From positions 1,457,501 to 1,521,500 of the forward strand of contig JBBBDQ010000750.1 of assembly GCA_037127315.1 (NCBI GenBank): a stretch of 64,000 nt of DNA. Reading direction: 5' to 3'. A program made the position numbers and the translations under genes. This stretch comes from Ascarosepion bandense. Lineage: Eukaryota; Mollusca; Cephalopoda; Sepiida; Sepiidae. Below are positions 21,590 to 33,174 of the stretch, piece by piece; position 1 is the stretch's first letter, and each line of letters opens with the position of its first letter. The notes under the pieces were generated by a model that saw nothing but the letters and a program-made list of their open reading frames with translations, was not told the DNA's origin and made no database searches.

Positions 21590-22385
21590 CACAGTGCCTC
21601 CCACACTCCTGCCAGTATCAACAGAACATGAAAAGATGGGTCCACAAGTGATCGGACAGTACGAAGGTGATTCCAGAAATTCCGTACTGGTCTTGAAGAA
21701 TAAGAAGGTAGAGGACGGTTATGGAGTCTTGACAACGAACAATTGCAAGAGGTTGTTGAGCAAAACAGACGTCAAAGTGTCAGAGAATTCTCTCAGAAGC
21801 TTGGCGTCAGCACTGCAACAGGCTCACGCCATTTACAGAGTATTGGCAAGGTGAAATGGCTCGATAAATGGGTTCCTCATGATATCAATAAAAATCAAAA
21901 ACTTAGGAGTTTTGAAGTGTGATCGATGCTCTTTCTGCATAATACCAATGGTCCCTATCTTGACCGAATAGTCACTTGTAATGAAAAGCGGGTCCTTTAT
22001 GATAACCATAAACGATCAGGTCAATGGCTTGATCGTGATGAGTCCCCATCCAAAGCCATAGTTACATAAGCAAAAGATTATGGTGATTGTCTGGTGGTCT
22101 GAAATTGGTGTTATCCCATACAGCTTTCTGGAAGCCAATCAGAGCATTAATGCAGAGCTTTACTGCAATCAACTTGCTGAAATGCATACACACCTGCAAA
22201 GAATGAGACCTGCATTGATGAATCGATGTGGACAAATTCTGCTCCACGATAATGCGTGGCTACATGTTTTCAAGAATGACGTTGCAAAAACTCACAGACT
22301 TGGGATACGAGAGTTTATCACATTCTCCATATTCTCTTGAATTTTCACCCACTGATTATCATTTTTTAAGCACTTAAGCACATTT
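21590..22385 (+). pseudogene. mariner transposase relic
   Basis: Plus-strand pieces in order: SLRSLASALQQAHAIYRVLA (helix-turn-helix), KWLDKWVPHDIN, RIVTCNEKRVLYDNHKR (GDEKW motif with the first catalytic D changed to N) and ILLHDNAWLHV (second D). The third motif is degraded near 22340. Several frameshifts. Inactive. Confidence 0.72.
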
Positions 22386-22470
22386 TTAGATGCCCCTGCA
22401 CATCAGTGGCGTTACCGCCTTGATCGGGGTGATTTGATTGAGAAAAACAAATAAATAAATAAAATAAAAC
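22386..22470 (+). mobile_element. LINE-J 3' end
   Basis: GCACATCAGTGGCGTTACCG then GGGGTGATTTGATTGAGAAA is the terminal part of LINE-J, immediately downstream of the mariner relic. Confidence 0.6.
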
Positions 22471-22837
22471 TTTTAGGTCAAAACCAGAGGTCGAATCAAC
22501 ATTTAAAGATTTCGTTGCATCACAACCAATAACTTTTTTTCTCAACGAGGAATAAATAATCTCGTCGATCGATAACAGAGGTACCTAGCTGTTCAAGGTT
22601 CGTATTTTGATTAATTTCAACTTTTCTACGGTTAATTTTTCAAAAATGAAATTGTTTCTGAAATCGGCCATTATTTTTTTAACAACTTGATATAAATGTT
22701 TAGAACTTCAGTTAAAAAGAAAGCTGTAAAAAAATCTCGAGGTTTGAGCATTATTCTTTAGGTCACCCAATCCTGCGTATAGAATGCATTTAAACAAACT
22801 TTGCCGTCAGTATTTGTCTATAATTCTGAGATAAAAT

Positions 22838-23003
22838 AGTATTTACACTATTTACATTATTCGGACTATTGTCTTAATCTTTGTTGTCATTTGTACAACG
22901 TTTCGTTGTCCTAGCACCTGAAGAAGACCGGAACGTACAACGGCCGAAACGCCGTACAAATGGCAACAAAAATAGGGAGAATAGTCTGAATAATGCAAAT
23001 TGC
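22838..23003. mobile_element. Fold-back element, family E, no centre
   Basis: Arms 22838-22920 and 22921-23003 are inverted copies (TTTACATTATTCGGACTATT against AATAGTCTGAATAATGCAAA). The right arm carries CTGAAGA, a GACCG/CGGCC hairpin with one mismatch, and CGAAAC. This is the family at 9972-10448 but without the tRNA-like middle. Confidence 0.65.
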
Positions 23004-23644
23004 GTCTTTACAGTCATTGTAAAGATTTGGATTGAACCTAACACTGTGATTTCCAAGTAGATGAAGAGAGAGATATTTGGATAATTCTTAAGAAAATAAG
23101 ACCCCAAGCAGCCATTTGCATATAAAGTACCAGCAGGACAAGTGATCAGCACCTATAATAATATCAAAAATAAAACATCTTTCAAAAATGTTTTTGGTAG
23201 ATCAATATTCGTATGAATTTTTTACTGGCAAATAATAATGTTGTGTGAATTTTGTTGCCAATATTTTTACGATAAAATTGCACGCCAAACCAGGTGGTTT
23301 ACGTGACTATAAAGAAAACACAGGTTCGATTTATGCCGAAAGGCACATTTTCTTTAATAAGGCTTTCAATGTCAAAGCCAGTAGATACTAGTTTCACGGT
23401 TTAAAGAAAACGAAGATGTCTACTTAAAAACGTGTATCTCTACGCATTTATCTATATATTTCTATGGTCACTTTAAAGTGGCTGAAACCGCTTGGGACAT
23501 TAAAAATTACGGACAATTTTTATATTCATTAACTACAACAAAACGGGAAAAACTTTATAAAAAGTGCTGAAAGAACTTAATAAAAAATTAAAGCTTCCCT
23601 GTCGGCCGTATTTAATGACTAATGCTTGAATGAAAAGTTGCTGG

Positions 23645-23645
<1 letters not shown>

Positions 23646-23691
<46 letters not shown>

Positions 23692-23694
23692 CAC

Positions 23695-23749
<55 letters not shown>

Positions 23750-23835
23750 ATATTATTAATAATATATATATATATATATATATTATTGATATTATTAATA
23801 ATATATATATATATATATTATTGATATTATTAATA
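23646..23835. repeat. (CA)n(CT)n(TA)n and a TA-rich minisatellite
   Basis: Compound microsatellite followed by three spaced copies of TTATTGATATTATTAATAAT separated by TA runs. All reading frames over it are artefacts. Confidence 0.9.
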
Positions 23836-23989
23836 ATAATAGTGTACGTCAAAATAAACATAACAATATTAACTTATACTATTGCAACCAAATGCATAAT
23901 AATTACAAACATAATGAAACAACACTCAAAAACATAAGTAAAAATGTTAAACCAATAAATAATAATCATCAAATTAAGCTCATCATATT

Positions 23990-24400
23990 ATAAAAAATTG
24001 AAAACAATTGACCGCATAGTCTTTAATAAGCCTACAACCACACAACAAAATCCTCTAGAGAAAACCAATGCACTGTATCAATTTATATGCCCGTTTAGAG
24101 ATTGTATCTCTGGTACTAATAATAAACCCACTACATATATTGCTTTTACCACAACCACGCTCTCACGTAAACTTACCTGTCACCTTTCTGATCAGAGTTC
24201 AATTAAACAACATTTCTTAGAAAAACATAGTCATGTAGGTAATATTAGACAGTGTTTAGTCGATAACACAATAATACTCACTAATACACACAGTAAAAAG
24301 AACCTTCAGATATTGGAGGCATTCTGCATTAAATCAAAACAATCACACTTAATAAAATCACATTTCAATCTGGTCATAACACATTACAGTTAGACACATG
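23990..24400 (+). pseudogene. Penelope-like GIY-YIG end fragment
   Basis: An open 131-codon stretch reads YQFICPFRDC, TYIAFTTTTLSRKLTCHL, SSIKQHFLEKH and LQILEAFCIKSKQ, the C-terminal nuclease region of a Penelope-like element. The GIY-YIG tyrosine-glycine pair is altered (YIA instead of YIG), so nuclease activity is doubtful. The reverse-transcriptase part upstream is missing. Confidence 0.7.
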
Positions 24401-24578
24401 GTTCTATTAACATTTCGGTCTCTCACGCGTAGTGACGTCATAGAACCGCATTACAAATTTACGAACTGCGTTTGCTATTCGGCGACTGTTAGCATCGCAT
24501 AGCAATGTTTTTTTTGTCAACACAAGATGACATTATCTTTGATAGTGGATGTCTTTATGTTAACGTCCCTGTAACCTC

Positions 24579-24620
24579 TCTGATGATGGCTCATGTGAAC
24601 CAAAAGCTTAGAACCAGCAG
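24579..24620 (+). ncRNA. Decayed hammerhead downstream of Penelope relic
   Basis: CUGAUGA at 24580, then hairpin arms GGCUCA/UGAACC (one C-A mismatch) and AAAAGC where GAAA is expected. Two G-to-A changes would account for the damage. The position, about 180 bp after the Penelope stop codon, fits the known presence of hammerheads in Penelope terminal repeats. Confidence 0.35.
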
Positions 24621-24854
24621 AATAAAAAAAATACCCAAATGTTGGACAATTTCTGTCTTTATTTTCACTTGAAATTAAAGCCAAAATATGATGTTTAGAA
24701 CGGCTCATGATTAAACATAATAGACAATTAATGTCTATTATATTTAACAGTATATGTTTAGAACATATATATATAGAGAGAGATATCTATATCTATATCT
24801 CATCAGTTTCGAATCATGACGTTAACAAAAACAATTTTAAGAAAACTTATTTAA

Positions 24855-25354
24855 TCTAAACTTATTTCTAAATGGAATTTTGTCTGTGTGTGTGTATGTG
24901 TGTGTCCGTTACCTATAGAGTCCGAAACGGCTGAACCGATTTTCTTGAAAATTTACACAGTTGTAGTATAAGCGTCTGCAAGTGTTCTTAGCTAGTGTTT
25001 GTGTCGAGGTACCCCTAATAAATATCAAAAATCGATAATCGAAAAAATCGGGTTATAGAAGGAGTGGTCCGATTTTAATCAAATTTGATGCACTCATAGA
25101 CAAAGACATAAGAAATGATATTCAGAAGTTTCAAGATTGCAGTTCTTACAATAGTGCAGAAAATCGATAATATAAATATATATATATAAAAGGTAAGATG
25201 TTTGTGTGTGTGTGTCTGTTTATCTGTCTGTATGTCCTTTATACAAATCCACAATTGTTATCCGATTCTCACCAAACTTCACACAAGTATTCTTTAGGCT
25301 GAGTCTGAGCTCCAAGACCGTGGATTAGTTTTAAACGCCGGGCTATACTGCTAG
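24855..25354 (+). mobile_element. Non-autonomous Helitron, copy 2
   Basis: Starts TCTAAACTTATT after an A and ends CTATACTGCTAG before a T, matching the copies at 5266 and 58791. The 5' arm of the terminal hairpin is deleted (TTTTAAACGCCGGGC), so the usual 3' stop signal is broken. Confidence 0.8.
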
Positions 25355-25424
25355 TTTCTACATATTTTTAATTTATTTGTTTAAAGGTTATTTTGAATGG
25401 ATACTCATATTTGAGGAGATTTTT

Positions 25425-26320
25425 TTTTTTAATCATTTCACCCCAAGCAAGGCAGAAACGCCACTGATGTGCAGGGGGTTACATAAATGTAAAAAGATTA
25501 ATTAGAAAAGAGTGAGGAGTACAAGCTAGTTAGAAAGGAACAATAGAAAGCTGAGAAAGCAGGTGCGATGACAGATACATAGGTGGAGAGAAAGGGAAGG
25601 TTATACAGGGGAGGGGAGAGAGCTAGAGGCCAGTGGTTCGTAGTTGAGTAATAACTTTGCATTTAAATTTCTGGAGGTTGTAGCCGTCAGGAAAACAAGA
25701 ATACGGGAGTGAGTTCCACAGGCGGGAAGTGCGAGAGAGGAAGCTGCAGGAGTAGAATTGTCGTCTGCATTTGGCTAACCTGACTGTGAATGGGTGGGAC
25801 CCAGTTGTCAGTCTGGTTGCACGGGTAAACACCTGTTGAGGAGGCATCAGTGACTTAAGCTCATCCGAGCAGAAGCCATGAAAGTATTTATAGAAGAGAC
25901 AGAGGGAGGCCACATTTCGACGATGGGAAAGTGGCTGCAGTCGAGTCGCCAGATCAGTACCTATCACATTACAGGCTCTCCTTTGGAGCTTGTCAAGAAC
26001 ACTGAGGAGAACGGCAGGGGCACCTGATCATAAATGGCAGCAGTACTCCATGCACGGACGGATGGTTGACTTGTATATATGCAGGATGGATTCAGGTGGA
26101 AAAAAACATCCTGGATCGACATAGTGACCCAATCTTCTTAGCAGTAGATTTTGCTATGGATTCAATATAGTGGTTCCATTTGAGGTCTGAGGACAGGGTA
26201 AGACCGAGGAGGCGTAGTGTATTACTCTCCGGGAGAATCACCTGGTCCATGTTTATGGGAGGCAGAAGAGGTTGCCTGTAATGGTTGACAGACAAGAGCT
26301 TGGTCTTGTTTTGTTTTTAT
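25425..26320 (-). pseudogene. LINE-J, best-preserved C-terminal copy
   Basis: Two minus-strand frames: 26295-26092 (RLLGLTLSSDLKWNHYI, the region just after the RT core) and 25967-25623 (LFYKYFHGFCSDELKS, ATRLTTGSHPFTVRLAKC, TSRLWNSLPYSCF, DGYNLQKFK). The 3' UTR ends GGGGTGAAATGATT then poly-A at about 25425. Use this copy as the reference for the family. Catalytic core absent. Confidence 0.8.
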
Positions 26321-26698
26321 TATGAAAGTATATATTCATGTAATTTACTCCAACCAGCCTGAATATTCGAATAATCTAAAATATGCGCCCTCAGGTCGGT
26401 AAATATAAATAAATAATTATAATGTTTAATAATAAAAACAACGCATCTATTTAAATATGGGAATCCATAAAAAATAAAGTTTAAACAAATATATATATAT
26501 ATATATATTCCCCTGACGAGCCGTGGTAGGTTGTTGGCTCTTGCTTAGATTTCTGTCTTTGTTTGCTCTACTGTCGTATTGAGCGCTTTAGTGTCAGGGT
26601 TTTCGTCTTGGTTTTTTTTTCTTTCTTATGTGTGCTTAATTAATACTAGTTTCGGCAGAGTTAGTTCTGTTACTAGTGATATTGTTATTACTATAGTT

Positions 26699-27034
26699 AA
26701 TATATATATATATATATATAAAATTATTGTTTGAATATTATTTTTGATAGATACTCGTATTTGAATAGATATTCTGTTTATAATCAAACAGTATATATAT
26801 ATTTATTTCTACCTGAGTGATTATTTACGATAAATTTGTTACGAAAATGTGGGACACACATTTTGGGAACAAAATTTATCGTAAATAATCAGGCCGATAG
26901 AAATAAATATATATACTGTTTTATTATAAACAGAATATTTACTCAAATACGAGTATCGATCAAAAATAATGTTTAAACAAATAATTTCAAATTGTCGGTT
27001 GTTAAAAACCATTTCGTTAATCTTCGTAAATTTC

Positions 27035-27085
<51 letters not shown>
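26699..27085. mobile_element. Palindromic fold-back element between TA tracts
   Basis: Arms of about 128 bp meet near 26855 (ACGATAAATTTGTTACGAAA against AACAAAATTTATCGTAAATA) and share ACTCGTATTTGA / CAAATACGAGT further out. The right arm runs on to CGTAAATTTCCG and a (TA)n. The same arms flank a tRNA-like core at 30500 and 33175; here the core is missing. Confidence 0.75.
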
Positions 27086-27086
<1 letters not shown>

Positions 27087-27216
27087 TGTTGTCATTGCGT
27101 CTTATTATTGTATGCTTATATGATCTCTTACAATTATATGTCTGTGTGTGCTATTTTGTGTTTGTCTGTATCAATTCTCCTGCTTTGTGTTTGCTTATTA
27201 TTTTTTTAAATTTTTG

Positions 27217-27218
<2 letters not shown>

Positions 27219-27284
<66 letters not shown>
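27219..27284. repeat. (TG)n microsatellite
   Basis: Long TG run. It is followed by about 400 bp of spacer to 27686 with no recognised feature. Confidence 0.95.
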
Positions 27285-27286
<2 letters not shown>

Positions 27287-27683
27287 TTTGGTGTATGTAT
27301 TCTTAATTTTGTGAGTATATATTGTGTGTATTCGTGTTTTGCTGGACGTATTCTTAATTCTGTGACACTTTTTGTATTGTTGTTGCAATGTTAACTGTAT
27401 ACACCTCTACCCTAAACGTAACCCCACTTCTTCTCTGTGCGAATTTTTTTTTTTAATATTCTAAGTTAAATGTATCTTTGGCCTTTTTTTATTTGAAAAA
27501 GCAATGTGTAATTCTTAAAACTGCCGAAATAAATTCTGGATTTGTAACCGTTTCCTCTCAGCATTTCATATTGCTCTGGATAATACCCATTGGGCTTTCT
27601 ATTTTTATATATTCGATATTTTAGTTTAATTAGATAAAATGTCTTGAATTATTTTCTCCGTTTTTACGGGCTTGTCATTTTTC

Positions 27684-27743
<60 letters not shown>

Positions 27744-27859
27744 TGATTATTTAATTACTTAATTTTTGGTCACAATAAAATTAGACCAATACACAGTTGT
27801 ATTAAAAAGTGTTTAATACAATTATATTGTAAAACGTTTGAACATTTTTCATTTGTAAA

Positions 27860-28157
27860 CGAGTTATTAAGCGACCTAGGTTTTGCCATCTTCAGGCGAT
27901 TTGCAATAACTGATTTTTACCGTTTTTTAAAGAACGCCCACGTAACGGAGATATTTTAGAACGATCACGTAACTGAGTTTTTGAACGCGCAATTTTTCTA
28001 ACATGAATCGAGGATGAAAACGTTATAATTTCTTCTAATTTTGAACATTGCGTGAGCGTTCAAAAAAAATTCCCGTTTTAAAAAGAGGGTTATATCAGTT
28101 ATTGCAAATTGCCTGAAGACACGACATGGTAGAAACCTAGGTCTCCTAATAACTCAA
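27860..28157. mobile_element. MITE with about 60-bp inverted termini
   Basis: Left GAGTTATTAAGCGACCTAGG and right CCTAGGTCTCCTAATAACTC are inverted copies, extending through the CTTCAGGCGATTTGCAATAA / TTATTGCAAATTGCCTGAAG pair. The about 180-bp interior has no frame. It belongs with the fragment at 3641. Confidence 0.75.
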
Positions 28158-28177
28158 ATTTCCATATGAAGATATAT

Positions 28178-28327
<150 letters not shown>

Positions 28328-28876
28328 AATATATGTATCAGAACCCGAAAAGTTGATAGAACAATAAACAAATAGGCACCAAATAGTTGCCCTTGCTATT
28401 AAAGCTTCTTCAGCGATCGAGAGAGAGAAATTTTTTAAAAAAAGAGACACAGAACTGTGGTATGTTTTAATTTGATAGTTAGATTTTATTGGTCAGATAT
28501 GTATTACAAAAAATTTGGTCAGATACGTGTCAAAAAAATCTAACCAAATATAAATTTATTGCAACTTCTCGATATATTTCATCTCTTCATTTCACCGACT
28601 TACACGGAAATGACATGTACAGACATTCCTCATACAAACACACATACACATACACATATATGAAGTAATGTTACCGTCCAACATACATCTAGACAGACAA
28701 CCGTTTCTTTACGAACACACACACTATTACTTTAATATCCAAAATATTACTAGCAAATATACTTGAAATGTATCTATTGCTTTATTACACATGACACGTA
28801 TCTGACCAATAAAAATTAACCTCAAATCATAACATACCAGTATTTTTTTTTGTGTCTGTTTGTTTTTTTTCATTTC

Positions 28877-28928
28877 TCTCTCGATCTCTGACGAAGCTTA
28901 AATAAAAGCGAAACATGTTAAATTGAGA
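28877..28928 (+). ncRNA. Candidate hammerhead, family D
   Basis: CUGACGA (position 7 is free in hammerheads), stem II arms GCUU/AAGC, GAAA, short stem III ACAUGU, then GUU. Stem I is imperfect (outer CUC/GAG, weak inner pairs). A relic of the same repeat, inverted, lies near 28400. It precedes a (TA)n tract. Confidence 0.42.
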
Positions 28929-28950
28929 ATTTTTTCCTACTTTTATATTT

Positions 28951-28990
<40 letters not shown>

Positions 28991-28999
28991 GGTGGGGGG

Positions 29000-30215
29000 G
29001 TTCGTTGAAAGATTCGATAAAAAAAATGAGCATGCGAAATAAAAAATTGCCCCAAACTTAATAAAAAAACAAAGTTCTATTATCAAAATCTTTATATTAT
29101 TACGAAAAGAGATCGAAGGGTTTTTTTATTATTAAATTATATTTTTTTATCTTTTTGCTTAACAATTTTGGTTTTCTTGCGTCAGTATGGGAAATTTGAA
29201 CGTCTTTTTGCAGTGGAAAAGCCATTGATTTTGAAATTCTTGAAAAAATCAAATAATTGTCGGATTTTAATGAAACTTTCAGAACGTATTCACAAAGAAA
29301 TGAAATTATTTTAGGAATGTTTCTTCTTATTTATAAAGGCTTGATAAAAAAAATTTTGTTTAATCGGTTACTTCTCTTATTTAATTTCGAGAAGTTCATT
29401 TTTGTCGTACTTAATATTTAAATTAGTTTTTGTAAAGCAGGAAACCAGTTATAAAAAATATGCTCTGAATTGTAAAATAAATTTAATAACATTCAGAAAT
29501 TATTTAATTAAATATTTTTTCATTGCTTTTATGAATAAGATATATTGTGGTCACTATTGTCTAAAGACGAAAAAACAATCGATGAATAATGAATTTTCAT
29601 AAGTGTTTTTTTTTTGTAGCAGTTAGGTTATATTGTTACTAAATAAAAACTATCATTATTGGTCATAGTTTATTTCCTCCACAAGCGTCTTCGTAAGTAC
29701 GACTGTGAACCAAAATAACTAAAATTCAATAAACAGATTACGTAGAATATATATTTTTACAATACTTATATTACTGGGTAGTTAATAAATTATATAAAAA
29801 TGATGGTTCCCATAATATTCGTCAAGTAATTTTTGCAGTTATGTTCCCAGAAGAAAAAATTCAAAAACAAATTTATCCAAAATTTTGACAACACCTCATA
29901 AAAACACCCATCACCGAGTTAAAAAAAAAAAATAAAAGAAAGAATGTTACCTGCAATATTTTAAACTAAAAGTCACTCATATCTGTTTCCAAATCAGGTA
30001 ATCTTATCCAAATAAAGTTTCAGAAAAGTATATTTTTTCGCTAAAATATTTGATTTTTAGATAATTTTAATATTTAAAAAATTAATATAATTCATTTAGA
30101 TTTGGTTTGAATAAAGCAAAGATTATGAGGATTGGAAAGTTTAAATCTAATCTATTAGCTTGAAATTAAAGCTAAAAGAAAAGCTTCTTAAAAATGTATT
30201 TAAAAATTTAGTGAT
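29000..30215. other. AT-rich, nothing recognised
   Basis: About 1.2 kb of AT-rich sequence with homopolymer runs. I see no element, RNA or coding signature. Confidence 0.5.
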
Positions 30216-30227
30216 GGTTTTCTTTGA

Positions 30228-30302
<75 letters not shown>

Positions 30303-30499
30303 GTCAAAATATTGATGTCATGTTTGTTTGTTTTTTGTATCTTACTAGTAAAAAGGCATTTTAGGTAAGCAGAATTTTTGTCAAAAGTGCTCGATATTAA
30401 GATAGAGATAGAACGTTAATAGAATTGACGTGGAGGAGTTTGTCACTTCGCTGAGCTGGCTTATTTCAATAAATAACACTGCTCAGTGAATTAACAAAT

Positions 30500-30513
30500 T
30501 CAACACATTAATT

Positions 30514-30564
<51 letters not shown>

Positions 30565-31060
30565 CAAAATCTTACGGAAATTTACGAAATGCTATTAACC
30601 GACATATTTAATTTATTTCAAACAAATAAATTGAAATAAATTAAATTTTTATTGAATACTCTTATTTATGTGGATAGTCTGTTTTTTCTTTAACTAAACA
30701 GTACATTTGTTGTATATATCCATATTGGAGAAATCTTGTTAGCAAAATATCTATGTTCTAAATATATACATGAATATTCTATCTATAGCTAAATTCGACA
30801 TGGTTCATTAATGTAATCTCTGGTTAAGATCTATTAGCAGTTTTCCCTGGTCTAGGGGGGTCGAGGGGTCGAATGTTCGTATCCTGGCGGAAGATGCATA
30901 TTTTCCTAACAAGATTTTTCGAATATTAAGGACGGTATATATATATGAGCTACTTAATTATAAAAAAAACAGAGTATCCATGAAAATAATGTTTAAACAA
31001 AATATTTATATATAAAATTTTCATTTTACCTGTTTATATATATATATATATTGCAAAAGA
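30500..31060. mobile_element. Fold-back element with decayed tRNA-like core
   Basis: The left inverted tail (CGGAAATTTACGAAATGCTA, after a (TA)n) and right tail (AAAATAATGTTTAAACAAAA, before a TA run) match the arms at 26699-27085. In the centre, 30796-30895 is a damaged copy of the class II tRNA-like sequence at 33363 (CATGGTTCATTAATGTAAT, TTTTCCCTGGTCTAGG, GGTCGAATGTTCGTATCC). Confidence 0.6.
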
Positions 31061-31174
31061 TTTAAAAAAAGGCAATAAACCTTAAAATAAAAATTTGTCT
31101 AAGATATAAAGAATCAATATTTTGTTTAATATAATTGTCTGATTTGTTTTTGTGTTTATCAGTCTCTTGTTGAT

Positions 31175-31485
31175 CAGTCAGTTAGTTAAGTGCCATACGT
31201 GATACACGCTTGGGCGATCATGTCTCGAAAGAGACATGACTGACTGGGCAGAAGATTATCCCGCAGTAGGTTGCCATTGCTTTCTGCGTTAGACTGGTTG
31301 CCGACCAAGGCTATAGAACCCAATCTGTCCTGTTATTTAACCCATAACTGGAAGGAATAAACGGATTAATACCTTTCCCAAGGGTATCTGCGCGTAAGTG
31401 AATGCAAGGAATTCAACTGGAATTCGAACTTGGCTCGCCGATTGCTCATTCCGAGCCGATACCCACTGCGCCACAACGCACATCC
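31175..31485 (-). mobile_element. SINE-A with perfect TSD
   Basis: Complete minus-strand copy between 11-bp repeats CTCTTGTTGAT (31164-31174 and 31486-31496). One of the best-preserved copies in the window and therefore probably recent. Confidence 0.9.
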
Positions 31486-31649
31486 CTCTTGTTGATACCT
31501 AAACTCTTTCTAGCTCTTTAATTTTATCTATTTTATTTATTTATTTATTTTTAGACGAATAAATATTACATTAATATTTTTGGGAGGAACCAATGTTTTT
31601 TCCCAGGTATAAGAACTACTGTTTAATCTATAGCAGTGTAATGAGAGAA

Positions 31650-31735
31650 AGGATTGATTGATACATTAGTCAAGGCTAAAGTGAATGTAACGAATCCGAC
31701 TGGGATTCGAACCCAGTTTCTAAATATGAAACTTG
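31650..31735 (-). mobile_element. tRNA-like SINE head fragment
   Basis: The minus strand carries a perfect B-box-like GGGTTCGAATCCCAGTCGG followed by ATTCGTTACATTCACTTTAG. This is the head of the SINE type also seen at 16552. The rest is missing. Confidence 0.55.
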
Positions 31736-31739
31736 ATTA

Positions 31740-32210
31740 AAGAAGTGGAGTGCAGGCTTCGTAGTTAGGCTGAGAGGATATCTACGCATCCGTCGGATAT
31801 ACGCTCAATTTTTGCATTGATATTAACATGTGTGAGAGAGTGAGGGAGAAACAAAAGAAAGAATACGAAAGGGTATTTCACTTGGGAAACCAGTGATTAT
31901 TAATAAGAAAATTCACTTCATTTTATTAATAATATTTCGATTATGACAAAAAGTGAATCTCATTGGATTGGTGTGTTTATACATTAACGGTGTTTATACA
32001 TTAACTGAATAAAACTTGCATTTAACTGATTATCACTTACGTTACCAAAACAAATAATTGAAGTAAATTAGTTTTATTTTCTGAATTACATTTTCCTTTA
32101 CATAATTCCCTAAAATGACAGAAAAGAGAATTTTATTAACAAGACATTATATCCAAGCATGATTTTAAATTACTATTAATCACCACTCCTTTTAGCAACC
32201 AATTTATCCA
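31740..32210. other. No feature recognised
   Basis: AT-rich spacer. No gene, RNA or named repeat found. Confidence 0.5.
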
Positions 32211-32211
32211 G

Positions 32212-32243
<32 letters not shown>

Positions 32244-32531
32244 GTATAATTATATCGTTAAAACATGTGAAAAACTACAAATTACCACAAAATTGTTACA
32301 TTTTCTCACTTATTTTTCTCTTGACATTCTAATTCTCATGTATTTTCCTTTTCCGCTCTCTTTTCCTTTTCTTGATTTTTCATCTTATTTTATTCTTTTT
32401 CGTTCCTTCTCTTCTTCTTCCTTTTTTTAAAATATCTTTTTACCCCGTAAGGAAAAAGTTTTCCAATAATAAAAGGAAGTGTTGTCCTTAAAATAAAATT
32501 CTTTAAAAAAAAATATTATAACCATTATTGT

Positions 32532-32602
32532 TAACTACCTGATGAGACATTGTTATTTCAGTGTAGAAACAAAATGTATAATTTTGTAGCCGTTTGTAGT
32601 TT
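32532..32602 (+). ncRNA. Hammerhead ribozyme, family B, diverged
   Basis: CUGAUGA (32539-32545), stem II GACAUUG/CAGUGUA, GAAA, a 7-bp stem III ACAAAAU/AUUUUGU and GUA. Stem I can form only as AACUAC/GUAGUU with a 7-base bulge on the 3' side. The downstream ACATGTTCTG and TATTGAGCA segments tie it to family B. A (TA)n lies at 32709-32756. Confidence 0.58.
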
Positions 32603-32704
32603 TTCACATGTTCTGACGTAATAATAATAAATATCCGTTAGTCTATTTTTATATTGAGCAATGTTTTGAATTAATATTAATTTTGCAATTATTTTCTTTT
32701 GGTT

Positions 32705-32758
<54 letters not shown>

Positions 32759-33174
32759 GAAATCGGAAAGACCAAAACCATGGTAGCATAACCAGCAGAT
32801 CTTCCCCACGTAAATATCTAAATGCTGCACATGCTGAATCTTCTTCTTCTTTCAAACATGCATTGAGCACTTTCGAATACAACTGTTTACAGGTCTAATT
32901 TAATTTAAATTTAACTGTGTTACATATATATAGTTATGAATTAATTGTACATTGCGACACGGAAATTTCTATGTTTCGAGATAGATTTTCATCATTAGGC
33001 AATGTTAATGTTGGTTGTGCAGATGATTTACATTTAAATGACCCAAAAAAGACATAAGAAAATATTAAGCTCTATAATATTCATTATATTGAGCACTGTC
33101 CATAATAAAATAAATGCCAGGGCACTCAAAATAATAAAACCTTGAGTCTTCTTTACCTGGAATTATATATATAA

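Noticed and set aside
26510..26560. CCCTGACGAGCC ... GGCTC as a hammerhead
   Set aside because: A GAGCC/GGCTC hairpin exists but no GAAA follows it.
32940..33005. Minus-strand TAATGATGAAAATCTATCTCGAAACATAG, read in pieces as a hammerhead core
   Set aside because: TGATGA and CGAAAC are present but the bases between cannot form stem II, and the first core C is replaced by A.
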